A stretch of DNA of 64,000 nt. Origin: Actinernus sp. WN-2022 (Eukaryota > Cnidaria > Anthozoa > Actiniaria > Actinernidae). This document shows, piece by piece, positions 1 through 10,990 of the stretch. The stretch covers positions 26,528,369 to 26,592,368 of the forward strand of contig JAOWCC010001751.1 in NCBI GenBank assembly GCA_030867875.1, written 5' to 3'. The notes below the pieces were generated by a model. That model worked only from the letters and a program-made list of their open reading frames with translations. It was not told the DNA's origin and searched no databases. Made by a program: the position numbers and the translations under genes. Each line of letters begins with the position of its first letter. Within the stretch, counting starts at the first letter, position 1.

Positions 1-37
1 ATTTCTCTATTCGTGAAAGATAAGGCGGAAAGCTAAT

Positions 38-60
38 GGGTTCGAATCCCATCCTCGTCG
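38..60 (+). pseudogene. tRNA-Ser 3' fragment (T arm and acceptor strand only)
   Basis: The T arm (GGGTTCGAATCCC) and the 3' acceptor strand match the intact tRNA-Ser genes, but the D arm, anticodon arm and variable arm are absent. It is a truncated copy left at a duplication junction. Confidence 0.85.
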
Positions 61-344
61 AATGTTTGGTTTTATTGCGCTTTACGACTCCGAAGATATT
101 TTGGTTCATTATTTCAAGAATTGAATTATGTTTTCACGGCTCGGATAATGAGCGGAGATTGTGCCGTAGATTTGATAAAAGGTTATGCATTTTCTACCCA
201 GGAAGTCAAGGTAGCGCGCATCTGTTTTACTAACTTTTATTTTATGTTTACAGCGTTTTTCTTCAATTAAAAGAGAGATTTTTATATTGATTAGCGTATA
301 CCTATGATGATTATGAAAATAGTACTTTACATTCTCACATAAAT

Positions 345-426
345 GACGAGGTGGCCGAGTGGTTAAGGCGTTGGACTGCTAATCCAATGTGCTCTGCACG
401 CGTGGGTTCGAATCCCATCCTCGTCG
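345..426 (+). tRNA. tRNA-Ser (anticodon GCT)
   Basis: This is an 82-nt gene for serine tRNA reading AGC/AGU codons. The acceptor strands GACGAGG and CCTCGTC pair fully and are followed by discriminator G. The D-arm region holds the A box (TGGCCGAGTGG). The anticodon stem is TTGGA/TCCAA with loop CTGCTAA, putting GCT at 378-380. A long variable arm (TGTGC-TCT-GCACG) marks a class II serine tRNA. The T arm is GGGTTCGAATCCC. There is no intron and CCA is not encoded. No TTTT lies within 15 nt downstream; the first is near 465. Confidence 0.96.
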
Positions 427-707
427 AATGTTTGGTGTTATTGCGCATTACGACTGCGAAGATATTTTGGTTCATTATTTCAAGAATTGAATTATGTTTT
501 CGCTCGGATAATGAGCGGAGGTTGTGCCGTAGATTTGATAAAAGGTTGTGCATATTCTACCAGGAAAATCATGGTAGTTCGCATCTGCTTTACTAAATTT
601 CATTTTATGTTTACATCGTTTTTGTTGAATTAAAAGAGGGTTGTGTTTATTGCTTAGCGTATACCTATGATGATTATGAAAATAATACTTTATATTCTCA
701 CATAAAT

Positions 708-789
708 GACGAAGTGGCCGAGTGGTTAAGGCGTTGGACTGCTAATCCAATGTGCTCTGCACGCGTGGGTTCGAGTCCCATCCTCGTCG
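708..789 (+). tRNA. tRNA-Ser (anticodon GCT), one acceptor mismatch
   Basis: The 82-nt fold, anticodon and variable arm match its neighbours. The 5' acceptor strand reads GACGAAG, giving an A-C mismatch at the sixth pair, and the T loop has a G (TTCGAGT). TTTT terminators follow within about 15 nt. It is probably still transcribed; whether the mismatch matters for function cannot be judged from sequence. Confidence 0.9.
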
Positions 790-1058
790 AATGTTTGGTT
801 TTATTGCGCTTTACGACTGCGACGATATGTTGGTTTATTATTTCAAGAAATTAATTATGTTTTCGCTCGTATAATGAGCGGGGATTGTGCCGTAGATTTG
901 ATAAAAAGTTGTGCATGTTCTACCAGGGAAATCAAGGTAGCGCGCATCTGTTTTAGTAACTTTCATTCTATGTTCACAGCGTTTTTCTTCAATTAAAAGA
1001 GAGTTTTGCGTATACCTATGATGATTATGAAAATAGTACTTTATATTCTCACATAAAT

Positions 1059-1140
1059 GACGAGGTGGCCGAGTGGTTAAGGCGTTGGACTGCTAATCCA
1101 ATGTGCTCTGCACGCGTGGGTTCGAATCCCATCCTCGTCG
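1059..1140 (+). tRNA. tRNA-Ser (anticodon GCT)
   Basis: An intact 82-nt copy with sequence identical to the gene at 345, including the paired acceptor, class II variable arm and T arm. It is followed by AATGTTTGGTTTTATT, which supplies a TTTT terminator for RNA polymerase III. Confidence 0.96.
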
Positions 1141-1340
1141 AATGTTTGGTTTTATTGCGCATTACGACTGCGAAGATAGTTTGGTTCATTATTTCGAGAA
1201 TTGATTTGTTGTGCGCGGTGCCCAATGAGTGGTACCGTGGGTGCCAGAAGCTCAAATTTCTATATTCGTGAAAGATAAGGCGGAAAGCTAATGGCAACTC
1301 CTATGCGGCCTTTATGACGACAAACAACCTCCTGGTGAAA

Positions 1341-1422
1341 GGCTCTGAAGTGAAGTGGTTAAGGCGTTGGACTGCTAATCCAATGTGCTCTGCACGCGTG
1401 AGTTCGAATCCCATCCTCGTCG
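1341..1422 (+). pseudogene. Degenerate tRNA-Ser copy
   Basis: From the D-arm end (AGTGGTTAAGG) onward this matches the intact genes, including the GCT anticodon arm and variable arm. The first ~14 nt are replaced, so the 5' strand (GGCTCTG) no longer pairs with the 3' acceptor strand CCTCGTC, and the T stem has a mismatch (GAGTTCGAATCCC). The A box is damaged, so expression is unlikely. Confidence 0.85.
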
Positions 1423-1574
1423 AATGTTTGGTTTTATTGCGCATTACGACAACGAATATATTTTGGTTCATTATTTCGAGAATAGATTTTTTGTGCGCGG
1501 TGCCCACTGAGTGGTACCGTGGGTGCTAGAAGCTCAAATTTCTCTATTCGTGAAAGATAAGGCGGAAAGCTAAT

Positions 1575-1597
1575 GGGTTCGAATCCCATCCTCGTCG
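1575..1597 (+). pseudogene. tRNA-Ser 3' fragment (second copy)
   Basis: This is the duplicate of the T-arm and acceptor scrap at 38-60, carried along by the 1,537-bp duplication. Confidence 0.85.
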
Positions 1598-1881
1598 AAT
1601 GTTTGGTTTTATTGCGCTTTACGACTCCGAAGATATTTTGGTTCATTATTTCAAGAATTGAATTATGTTTTCACGGCTCGGATAATGAGCGGAGATTGTG
1701 CCGTAGATTTGATAAAAGGTTATGCATTTTCTACCCAGGAAGTCAAGGTAGCGCGCATCTGTTTTACTAACTTTTATTTTATGTTTACAGCGTTTTTCTT
1801 CAATTAAAAGAGAGATTTTTATATTGATTAGCGTATACCTATGATGATTATGAAAATAGTACTTTACATTCTCACATAAAT

Positions 1882-1963
1882 GACGAGGTGGCCGAGTGGT
1901 TAAGGCGTTGGACTGCTAATCCAATGTGCTCTGCACGCGTGGGTTCGAATCCCATCCTCGTCG
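1882..1963 (+). tRNA. tRNA-Ser (anticodon GCT)
   Basis: An intact 82-nt gene, the duplicate of the copy at 345 and identical to it in the tRNA body. Its flanks match those of 345 over hundreds of bases, so the duplication is recent or homogenised. Confidence 0.96.
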
Positions 1964-2244
1964 AATGTTTGGTGTTATTGCGCATTACGACTGCGAAGAT
2001 ATTTTGGTTCATTATTTCAAGAATTGAATTATGTTTTCGCTCGGATAATGAGCGGAGGTTGTGCCGTAGATTTGATAAAAGGTTGTGCATATTCTACCAG
2101 GAAAATCAAGGTAGTTCGCATCTGCTTTACTAAATTTCATTTTATGTTTACATCGTTTTTGTTGAATTAAAAGAGGGTTGTGTTTATTGCTTAGCGTATA
2201 CCTATGATGATTATGAAAATAATACTTTATATTCTCACATAAAT

Positions 2245-2326
2245 GACGAAGTGGCCGAGTGGTTAAGGCGTTGGACTGCTAATCCAATGTGCTCTGCACG
2301 CGTGGGTTCGAATCCCATCCTCGTCG
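2245..2326 (+). tRNA. tRNA-Ser (anticodon GCT), last of the cluster
   Basis: An 82-nt gene sharing the GACGAAG acceptor variant with the copy at 708, so it is that gene's duplicate, but with the standard T loop (TTCGAAT). The downstream flank departs from the other copies (ATCTTGTGGTTTTCTAGC). It still provides TTTT and marks the right edge of the amplified array. Confidence 0.93.
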
Positions 2327-2780
2327 ATCTTGTGGTTTTCTAGCGCATTGTTTGCTCAGTATATTTTAAACAAAAACATCGCATGGACTGCTCGTGCTAT
2401 ACTCGATTTATAGGCCCTGAGTGATGTTTTGAAAGTTCTCAAATTCTCAAATATTAGAACTTTCAAGATATTACTCAGTGTCTATAAATGCGGTACAGCA
2501 CTCGCGTTCATATATAAACATGAGCTGCCGCATATCCACGGGTTCTCTACCGCCTTGGAATAGTGATAAATACCAGATCGAGCACTCCTGCTCCTCTCAG
2601 TTCATATTTAGATTAGTTTAGATCAGTAACATGCAAGGAGAGCAGTGGAACGGTCCATATTGCGAACATTCGTGTGGAGTGAATCAGCACTCGTTCTGGC
2701 TACCTGGATTTTTTAGCTCTCTAAGGTTATTTTGGGTTGCCAGTACCCCTAATCTTTTTTATCATACTATTTCTGTAAAT
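2327..2780. other. Unassigned spacer
   Basis: No coding frame or RNA gene is recognisable here. A loose inverted repeat is present around 2380-2540 (TTATAGGCCCTGAGTGATG against CATATTACTCAGTGTCTATAAA-like sequence), suggesting a worn transposon. Confidence 0.5.
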
Positions 2781-2789
2781 CTTTTATAT

Positions 2790-3060
2790 TAATATTTGGG
2801 GTAAAATAAAGGTTGTCGTCGTTCCATCTCTTCTTGAAGCGCTTTATCAACGTTTCCAAGAGAGAATGAGGTAAGAACGAAACAGTTGGGTAAGTCGTTG
2901 ATGTAAAGTAGAAATAAAAGGGGACCGAGGATCGAACGGTAAGGTACTCCATATAGATTTATTTTCCCCCAATCATCTATTTCTAGATCAACGGGACACA
3001 GCCTGGTTATTTTAAGAAAGCCTACCAGAACGAGATAAAAATAACTTACATCACGTGTTG
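2790..3060 (-). mobile_element. Non-LTR retrotransposon reverse transcriptase fragment
   Basis: On the minus strand a short frame contains the block GVPYRSILGPLLFLLYINDL at about 2890-2950. This is the finger/palm motif of LINE reverse transcriptases, normally GVPQGSILGPLLF..YINDL. Only this block and some upstream sequence survive, and the catalytic ADD box is not present. It abuts the left end of the 8-kb DNA element at 3103. Confidence 0.8.
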
Positions 3061-3374
3061 TGAAACTAAAACTTGATTTCAAATAATTATGATGGGGATT
3101 TGCACTGGAAAACTTCCCATTTTTCCATACTATGTCAATTGTATGTAAAGCACAATTTTCCATAGTATGGAAATAGATTTACAAACTGTTTCCATACTAT
3201 GTAAATCAATTTACAAACAATTTCCATACAATGTAAATTTAAAGAAGTATGAAAAATGTTTGGAAATTCAATTTACAAACATGTGTGTCTTTTGTATACC
3301 TTGTAAATAGTTTGGAAAAATATGGACATCACATCTTTGTAAATTAACTGTAAATTGTATGTAAATACGGAGTG

Positions 3375-4217
3375 TACAAACCTTGTAAATAGTTTGTAAA
3401 TGCAATTTAGGAGGCCCGTGGTACTTTGTAAATTGTTTGTAAATAGTTTGTAAATGCAATTTAGGAGGCCCGTGGTACTTTGTAAATTGTTTGTAAATAG
3501 TTTGTAAATGCAATTTAGGAGGCCCGTGGTACTTTGTAAATTGTTTGTAAATAGTTTGTAAATGCAATTTAGGAGGCCCGTGGAACTTTGTAAATTGTTT
3601 GTAAATTGTTTGTAAATGCAATTTAGGAGGCCCGTGGAACTTTGTAAATTGTTTGTAAATTGTTTGTAAATGCAATTTAGGAGGCCCGTGGAACCTTGTC
3701 AATTGTTTGTAAATTGTTTGTAAATGCAATTAAGGAGGCCCGTGGAACCTTGTAAATTGTTTGTAAATTGTTTGTAAATGCAATTAAGGAGGCCCGTGGA
3801 ACTTTGTAAATTGTTTGTAAATTGTTTGTAAATGCAATTTAGGAGGCCCGTGGAACTTTGTAAATTGTTTGTAAATTGTTTGTAAATGCAATTTAGGAGG
3901 CCCGTGGAACCTTGTCAATTGTTTGTCAATTGTTTGTAAATGCAATTTAGGAGGCCCGTGGAACTTTGTAAATTGTTTGTAAATTGTTTGTAAATGCAAT
4001 TTAGGAGGCCCGTGGTACTTTGTAAATTGTTTGTAAATAGTTTGTAAATGCAATTTAGGAGGCCCGTGGAACCTTGTCAATTGTTTGTCAATTGTTTGTA
4101 AATGCAATTTAGGATGCCCGTGGTACTTTGTAAATAGTTTGTAAATAGTTTGTAAATGCAATTTAGGAGGCCCGTGGAACTTTGTAAATAGTTTGTAAAT
4201 GCAATTTAGGAGGCCCG
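3375..4217. repeat. Left subterminal minisatellite, 54-bp unit, about 16 copies
   Basis: The unit is made of three TTTGTAAAT-type 11-bp subunits (TTTGTAAATTG, TTTGTAAATAG) followed by GCAATTTAGGAGGCCCGTGG. Copies recur every 54 bp from 3411 to 4167; the last unit is 11 bp shorter, so the subunit is the mutational step. A few copies carry TTTGTCAAT variants. The unit is a multiple of three, so long open frames on the minus strand here are artefacts. Confidence 0.95.
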
Positions 4218-4633
4218 TAGAGGTATGACAGAAGGTGGGATTAGTTGAACCCATGTAATTTAACGAGATCCCAGCTATCCCTACCTGGGTTGATAACAAA
4301 ATCCCACCTGGGATCCCAAGGCTAAAACCGGGATAGCTGTTTGGACAGATGGGATCCCTGGTATGACAACAATATCCCACCTGGGATCCCAGCTATATAT
4401 ATAATTGACATTATTCTTTATTTCACACTCTGAGCTTTACATTTGGGTAATTTACACTGACATACACTAATAGATATTAGGGAAAAAATAGGAAAATAGA
4501 TAATACGAAAGGTTGAAGGTAAGTTGAAGGCACTAAAAGTTTCCTAAGCCAACTCCCCATTAAGTGAGTTAAATGTGTGCGTGAGTTTAATATATGAGCT
4601 ACTCAATGAGTAGCATATCAGATATTATAATTA

Positions 4634-5012
4634 CAGTCGAACCTCCGCTAACGTACACCTCCATTAAGCGGACACAATTCCGCGGTCCAGCCCATCTCTA
4701 ATAAAACACTCAGTACATAACGCTTCCTGTAAGCGGACACCTCTCGTAAGTGGACGTGGACACCTAGGTCCGCATGGGCAAAATTAACCAAAATTAACCT
4801 CTCTTAAGCGGACACCCGAAGAGATTGAAGTCATTTTTTTTTCAAATGTATGCAGTTTTATCTTTGAATTCTAGCTAAATCAAGGTCAGCGTAATAAAAA
4901 GATAGCATATGGTTTACAATTTCCACAGTTAACTGCCACTTCCTATCCTTACTGTCAACCTCCAGTACGCGGACACCTCCCGTAAGCGGTCCGCTTATGG
5001 GAGGTTCGACTG
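4634..5012. mobile_element. Tc1/mariner (pogo)-like MITE, 379 bp
   Basis: The terminal inverted repeats are CAGTCGAACCTCC on the left and GGAGGTTCGACTG on the right, each flanked by TA, the target duplication of the Tc1/mariner superfamily. The subterminal sequence AAGCGGACAC is repeated several times inside (near 4675, 4731 and 4807). No transposase frame remains. Confidence 0.85.
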
Positions 5013-5485
5013 TATAAAGTATTAAGTGGTGTAATTACAGCAATCCCACACAATCCTACACACGCAGTAGTAATAAAACAGCTAGGTCAACAACTACACG
5101 TACAATAGGCTTTGATTAACAAAAGTCAAAATGTTCACGATTTAATAGTTATTCTTATAGAGCACATGCATCATAATTTAACCATGTGTTATTTATTTAT
5201 ACACATCTTTCAAACAATCTAAAGTTACTTACAGAAGCGTCTATTTCATAACTTTCTCCGGGAAAGAGGAACTTTGATGACTGGCTGAAACATGAGATTT
5301 ATGCAGAAATGAAGTACAAATTACCAGTTGCGTGAGTTAGCCGGCGGTATATTTAAACTTGACGTGTACGAGGAGGTACATGCTCAGCGATCGATCAAGT
5401 GGACTCCACTTTACATGTCATTTCCGTTAGAGACGACAAAGTCCTGATATATCGCTTGCAAAGTTCTAATATTTGTATTAGTATT

Positions 5486-5669
5486 TAGTATATACCACAC
5501 CAGTGAATCACTTTTCGCGCGCTATGATTGGCTACTCAAACAGTGAATATGATTTCATATTCACCTCCGAGCAAAGCAGCGATCATCTCCCGCGAGTTTT
5601 TGTCCATTTGACAGAAAATAAAATAAATATTTGGTACTGGCTATTCACCTGGAGTGTGGTATATACTAA
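5486..5669. mobile_element. Short inverted-repeat element (~184 bp)
   Basis: TAGTATATACCACACCAG at the left is mirrored by CTGGAGTGTGGTATATACTA at the right. A related GTGAATAGTGGTGAAT motif continues to about 5755. It is a MITE-like snap-back unit nested in the 8-kb element. Confidence 0.65.
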
Positions 5670-6539
5670 GACAATTGTTCACTTCAGTGTTGGTGAATAG
5701 TGGTGAATATTGGGGGTAAATTCCACCACTGTTCACCTCCACTTCGGTGAATAATTGTTAAATATAGCCAGACCATTGAAGCAAGCCGTGAACTGATCCC
5801 AGGATGCATTGCTTTTCTAAAGACCGCTGACGTGATTGTGCGGGCCCAGCGCGCCATTTGGAAAACTAACAGCTTCGATTCGGCGGGACGATGTGCGATC
5901 TCTTGTGATGTCTTGTATTATATGGCTTCCACACTGAGCAAAGGGTTTTCAAAACACATGTGAGATAACAAAACTTAAAGGTAAGATGTGATCTTTCAAT
6001 TGTTGTGGATTGTAACGAGAAAAGGGAATGTCGCGCTAGGTTATCATACTTTTAGTTCAGCTGTTGTTTTCAAACGGATAATTTCGATTATGCCTCATGG
6101 TCTTGACTGGTTCGTTCCTCCCAAGAGAGCACGGAGAGACACGTCTCTGTCGGGAGGAACGAACAGAGGAGACGGCTGAATTTCAGGCTAGGTCTTCATT
6201 ATTTGAAAGCCTTTACCTGGTTTCCTTTACCTTATCCATTTAATGACCAAATCCATGAGAGTAAATCTTTTAGCGAAGGATCGAACTACATTGTACTGTT
6301 CGAAGACTGAAGAGAGTGAAATGTCTCACTTTTATAAAGACTGTCAGTTATATTTGTAAAACAGAAATTTCATTTATACAGCAAACTGAGGGTATATTGC
6401 TTTTTAGAAGTGAAATTTCACGAGTTTATACATTGCAATTCAAACAAATTCAGTCACAGGCGACCCAAGCTCATGACTCATGTTACGAAAATATAAAACT
6501 TTATATAAAGAAACTAGTTTTATAGTAGTTAAGGGGATT

Positions 6540-7630
6540 AAGGGTTTGTATGGAAGCTCATATTACAAAATATAAGGATTTATATGGAAACGTAACAAAC
6601 TCCGTTTTCTAGCCATAAATGCTGTAATTTTTTTAATAAAAAGGACTTACCTTGGCACTGTGATGTATTGTGTCGTGTTTCTATCATTGTTGGGTGGATT
6701 TCAGCCGGGTTTTTTCTTCGGAGAACTGCTGAAATCAGTTTTAATCCATCCAACGAGGAGAGAAACATGACACAAGACATGTAACATGTCTAATGTGTCA
6801 CTTCTAAATATCATGTAACAATGACATTGTCATCGTGTTATAGAACTTTAGCCATAGAGTGATTTTACTTAACCCGTGAAATAGATAGTACTTAGCGTAT
6901 TACACACTATTACACTCTAATTCTTTTGTTCTCTTTTGTGTTTATCTTGGTATTACACACTAACTAATAGTTTCTGTTTCACGGGTCAACTAAAATCACT
7001 CTAAAAGAACTTGACCCATAAGGCTTTACATAATGAAGTGTGGCCAGAATTATATTATGTTAGCGCTTATAATTTAAGATCATCATTGGGCCCTAGATTA
7101 TTCCTACCTAGGGAATCAGATAATTTTCAACAGATAGCCACGTGCACATTTAATAGCCTCTCAGAAGGTGTAGACGTATCACAGGTTATAGTGCATTTGT
7201 CACTGAAGGCAATTAGGAATGTCTTATTATGTAAAGCGAAATCACGCATAGCTTAATTATCTATATATTATAGCACTTTTTATGCCAATTAACACTAATA
7301 ATCCTTTATGCCATTTTTATACTTAATATTAAGAGTTAGTAACTTATGAGACATTTTATATCATAGTATTGTTAATAAGAATTATTAGTATAATTAGTAT
7401 CACAATTCTTTTTTCCTCTTAAAGTTGTAATTTTATTTAGCTATTAGCAAACGAAGAGCCACCTAGTGGATGTATTGCTAATAAATCACTAGTATTATTA
7501 TTAAGACATCACAGTAGCACGGTAAGTTATTTTTATTCGAAAAATTTACAGTATTTCTGGCTAGTAAACAGAGTTGTTACGTTCCCATACAAACCCTTAT
7601 ATTTCGTATTATGAGCTTCCCATACCAAGG
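6540..7630. mobile_element. Composite element with inverted ends and an inner hairpin
   Basis: Bases 6549-6615 (GTTTGTATGGAAGCTCAT... to CCGTTTTCTAGCC) recur inverted at 7556-7625, giving ~70-bp inverted ends about 1 kb apart. Inside, 6853-6999 is itself a snap-back pair (TAACCCGTGAAA against TTTCACGGGTCA, flanked by AGAGTGATTTTA and TAAAATCACTCT). A LINE scrap at 7011-7256 follows. At least two nested insertions are implied. Confidence 0.6.
7011..7256 (+). mobile_element. LINE-derived fragment (probable)
   Basis: An 81-codon frame has THKALHNEVWPEL followed by YNLRSS and TFNSLSEGV. These phrases resemble the far C-terminus of CR1/L2-type reverse transcriptases (YKALHG...P.Y.....Y.LRS). No palm motif is present, so the assignment rests on a short tail resemblance. 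Confidence 0.5.
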
Positions 7631-8590
7631 TGGGCACAACCAACCATAAAAACAGCATGAGTTCTATATTTTAAAAAGTTGTCAACGCAGATGATTGAAT
7701 TTTGGTACATGTAGGTGGGTGTAGAATCGTAAAGGGAATATAAACTGATAATTTAAGCTATGTCACAATGACGTCACTTAGCCATGTGTAATATGTTTCT
7801 TATAACTGTTTATTACCTCTACAAACGGAATGTCCTATATCGTTAAAATATCCAGATGAGAATGAAGGAATCGAAAACACGATGTTGATTGGTTAAGGAA
7901 ATCAAATGTTATGAAAGTTTGAATTTTGCCAATTTCCCCGCCAAAGTTTGGTGGGAAATAAACAACACAAAAGCATTTACGAAAATATCGCTTCATTCGT
8001 CTTTTACAGTAAGAATGTTGTGCAACATTTTGTTGATTTTAATTATTTGGTCATGCTCAATGATGCCGCTTTTGACATGTACAAACCCTTATCAGTTATA
8101 TTTTCGTAACATGAGCTTGAGCTGCCTCAGTCAATATTTTAAGTTCTTCGAGTTTTCGTCTGTAAATTCATGGACATCGTGACATTTTTTTTTGGGGGGA
8201 TATTTCACATCACTACATTACAATCTTTTTGAACAGTGTGTAGAAATAGAACACTATACAATTTTGGAAAATAATTCTTGCTACAATGTACATTCACCCT
8301 CGTATTCAATAAATTATAACATCTAACTGTCTTCCATCATAGGCACCAAACTTTATGTCACTTGATGACTCACAAGTGCTTGAACAAGAAGAGGTCTATC
8401 GAATGCCAATCAGATCAAGTACATGAGCTAGAAATTATGTGTGGATTCAGTTTTAGTGAGCCAGTGCACTATGAGGCCATGAAATCTAATGCCAAATGGA
8501 TATTAAATAATTTATAACAGCAAGTTAGTTTGCAATTATTTTAATTCTGCCATGTTTTGTGGTAGAGATCTTTGATTAGATTTTATGGTA
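7631..8590. other. Interior of the 8-kb element, no gene seen
   Basis: There is a 97-codon open frame at 7889-8182 but it has no recognisable domain, lies inside transposon sequence and ends in low-complexity sequence. A third, weak copy of the TACAAACCCTTAT...GAGCTT motif found at 7556-7625 is visible near 8080-8120. Confidence 0.5.
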
Positions 8591-8599
8591 CCAGCTAGT

Positions 8600-8759
8600 C
8601 TATAGACCTATCCCACGCGGTGGCCATCTTGGAATACACCTTATTATTGTGAATGCTTATCCAGCTTCGGTCTCAAAGATGTTGGTAAACGAGGCTGGGT
8701 AAGCATTAACACCCCATAGGTTTATTCAAAGATGGCCTCCACGTGGGATAGGTCTATAG
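8600..8759. mobile_element. Snap-back MITE (~160 bp)
   Basis: CTATAGACCTATCCCACG at the left is mirrored by GTGGGATAGGTCTATAG at the right; both arms then continue into GGTGGCCATCTT and AAGATGGCCTCC. The loop is ~95 bp. Confidence 0.8.
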
Positions 8760-8977
8760 CCAGGGATTTAATCATACCAGAAAAGCTTATAACCAGGATT
8801 TTATGGTACACGTATATCATGACAACCTGGTAAAAGGCCATTTCAGCTTTTCTGAGCCCTGCATCTCTTTATTAAATTAAATGAAACACTGACTACCCTG
8901 AATTAAAGCACTATATATTAACACTATACTTTTGAAATTTTATTTAAATTTAGCCTCCCTCCTCTTCCTAACCAATC

Positions 8978-9403
8978 TTAAAGGGAATCTCGTCTGAAAA
9001 ACGATGTTTTCTCTCAAATGATTGTTATGCATGCCTAAGTCTGTTTCTGTGTTTGTCTCCAGTAATTTTTACACTAGATGTCATTTATGCACCGATTTTC
9101 CCGTCGATAAAACTCATTTAAATTTCCTGCACACTGCCATCTTGGATTTTATGACATCATAGTGTTGCCTCTATTGTCAGAAAACAATAGCTATTTTGTT
9201 GTGTAACAATAGGGGCAACACTGACGTCACGATATCCAAGATGGCTGCACGCAGGAAATTTGAATGAGTTTTATCGACAGGAAACTATGTGCATAAATGA
9301 CAATCTAGTGTACAATATACAGGAGACAAACACAGAAACAGACTTAGGCATCCATAACAATCATTTGTGAGCAAACATTGTTTTCAGCCGAGGTTCCCTT
9401 TAA
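8978..9403. mobile_element. piggyBac-type palindromic MITE, TTAA-flanked, 426 bp
   Basis: The ends are TTAAAGGGAATCTCG and CGAGGTTCCCTTTAA, with TTAA at each boundary, the target site of piggyBac-class elements. The arms stay complementary far inward: the AACGATGTTTT, TCTGTTTCTGTGTTTGTCTCC and ATAAAACTCATT blocks all have inverted partners. The whole element could therefore fold into a ~200-bp hairpin. Confidence 0.85.
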
Positions 9404-10058
9404 AAACAAGAGGTTCCCTTTAAAAACAAGACATGGAATTTAATTAAAGTGGCCTTAGGGACTGTATTTTATTCTTTAACATAACATTCCCAATGTGCAG
9501 TTTTATGTGAGCATTACTGAACAGTAATGACTGTGATTTTAGCATTATGGTTATGCTTGAACTCAAACATTTACGGGTGTACAGAAGAACATTCATATAA
9601 TTTAAGAGTTTGCTTCAGTTTTTCCTTTTTTTTAAATTAAATAAGCCCCCCTCTAATATCCCTCCTCTTCAAGGCCTAAACTTAATTAAGTCCCTGGGCT
9701 TTCACAATATATACAGGTAACATTTAGGAATGTAAATAAGATCACTTCATCTGCTACTTTGCCAATTACATGTAGGTTTCACTGGGCGTTTTTTAAAGGG
9801 ACCCAGCAATCCTAGTAGCTATATAATTGAAGGGCCTGTAGTGATGTAGTAATCCTTACTGGCTAAATTTTAGGCCTGACAATCCAAACTGAAATAATAT
9901 AATGTAAATTCTAGAAGTTCCCTACAAAATTTTCTGATGTGCTGTTATTCCTACTGGCCAAAAAGATCATAGAATGAAAGCAATCTACTAGCCAAACACA
10001 ACGTATCACTGGCTTTTGGCCAGTTAAGCACCCTTAGTGTCAAGCTGACTGCCATATA

Positions 10059-10190
10059 CAGTCAACTCCCTCTAAGCGGACACTCTAAGGTGGACAGCAA
10101 ATTTGTTCCCTAAAAATCCATTCCCACTTAATCTCTGTATTTTGAACTCTATAAGCCGGACACCGTGTCTGCCTTAGAGAGAGTTCACTG
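10059..10190. mobile_element. Short pogo-like MITE, 132 bp
   Basis: CAGTCAACTCCCTCTAAG at the left is mirrored by CTTAGAGAGAGTTCACTG at the right, with TA on both sides and an internal AAGCGGACAC motif. It is related to, but shorter than, the element at 4634. Confidence 0.8.
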
Positions 10191-10436
10191 TACTTTAAAG
10201 TTTATTAGGAAAATTATGTAAGTACAAATGCTAGTACAAATACTGTTCAGAGAAATAAATTAATATACATGTATTTAAAATAACAGTTTAAGTCTTTCTT
10301 TTTCTATTTTTGTTCTGGGAAGTTTTATCAATCCCTCCCTGTTAACGTTTTCATCCCCCATCAATATGATATATACTCATTATTTACAAACAGTTTACAT
10401 ATTATGTCCTGCTTATTACAAACAATATTTATAAAT

Positions 10437-10990
10437 AATTGTGCCCTGCTAATTTACAAACAATTTACAAACTGTGCGCTGCTAATTTACAAACAATTTA
10501 CAAACTGTGCTTTGCTAATTTACAAACAATTTACAAACTGTGCCCTGCTAATTTACAAACAATTTACAAACTGTGCCCTGCTAATTTACAAACAATTTAC
10601 AAACTGTGCTTTGCTAATTTACAAACAATTTACAAACTGTGCCCTGCTAATTTACAAACAATTTACAAACTGTGCGCTGCTAATTTACAAACAATTTACA
10701 AACTGTGCCCTGCTAATTTACAAACAATTTACAAACTGTGCCCTGCTAATTTACAAACAATTTACAAACGTGCCCTGCTAATTTACAAACAATTTACAAA
10801 CTGTGCCCTGCTAATTTACAAACAATTTACAAACTGTGCCCTGCTAATTTACAAAAAATTACAAACTGTGCCCTGCTAATTTACAAACAATTTACAAACT
10901 GTGCCCTGCTAATTTACAAACAATTTACAAACTGTGCCCTGCTAATTTACAAACTGTACTTTGTGCTCTGCTATTTTACAAACGATTTAC
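10437..10990. repeat. Right subterminal minisatellite, 33-bp unit, about 16 copies
   Basis: The unit is TGCCCTGCTAA + TTTACAAACAA + TTTACAAACTG, three 11-mers. The motif TTTACAAACAA is the reverse complement of TTGTTTGTAAA in the left array, so the two arrays are inverted relative to each other. Variants TGCGCTGC and TGCTTTGC occur. Degenerate units continue to ~11125. The long open frames over this stretch are repeat artefacts. Confidence 0.95.

Larger units (their letters stand above)
1..2326. repeat. Tandemly amplified tRNA-Ser cluster with a 1,537-bp duplication
   Basis: Bases 1 to about 780 recur almost unchanged at 1538 to about 2320, an offset of 1,537 bp; one visible difference is at about 571. 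Inside each block the tRNA genes are spaced 282 to 363 bp apart and share an upstream stretch (TATGATGATTATGAAAATA... to CTCACATAAAT) and a downstream stretch beginning AATGTTTGG. The cluster therefore grew by repeated unequal exchange. Because the first base of the window already lies inside a unit, the array probably extends to the left. Confidence 0.9.

Noticed and set aside
345..2133. Short frames overlapping the tRNA genes
   Set aside because: They run through tRNA bodies and their duplicated flanks; the tRNA fold explains the conservation.
3268..4380. Long minus-strand open frames with repeated LHLQTIYKQFTKFHGPPK
   Set aside because: They are the translation of the 54-bp minisatellite. 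Its unit length is a multiple of three, so any stop-free frame stays open. No start context, domain or composition supports a protein.
10404..10879. Plus-strand frames repeating LLIYKQFTNCA and ANLQTIYKLCP
   Set aside because: They are translations of the 33-bp minisatellite in two frames at once, an artefact of the repeat period.
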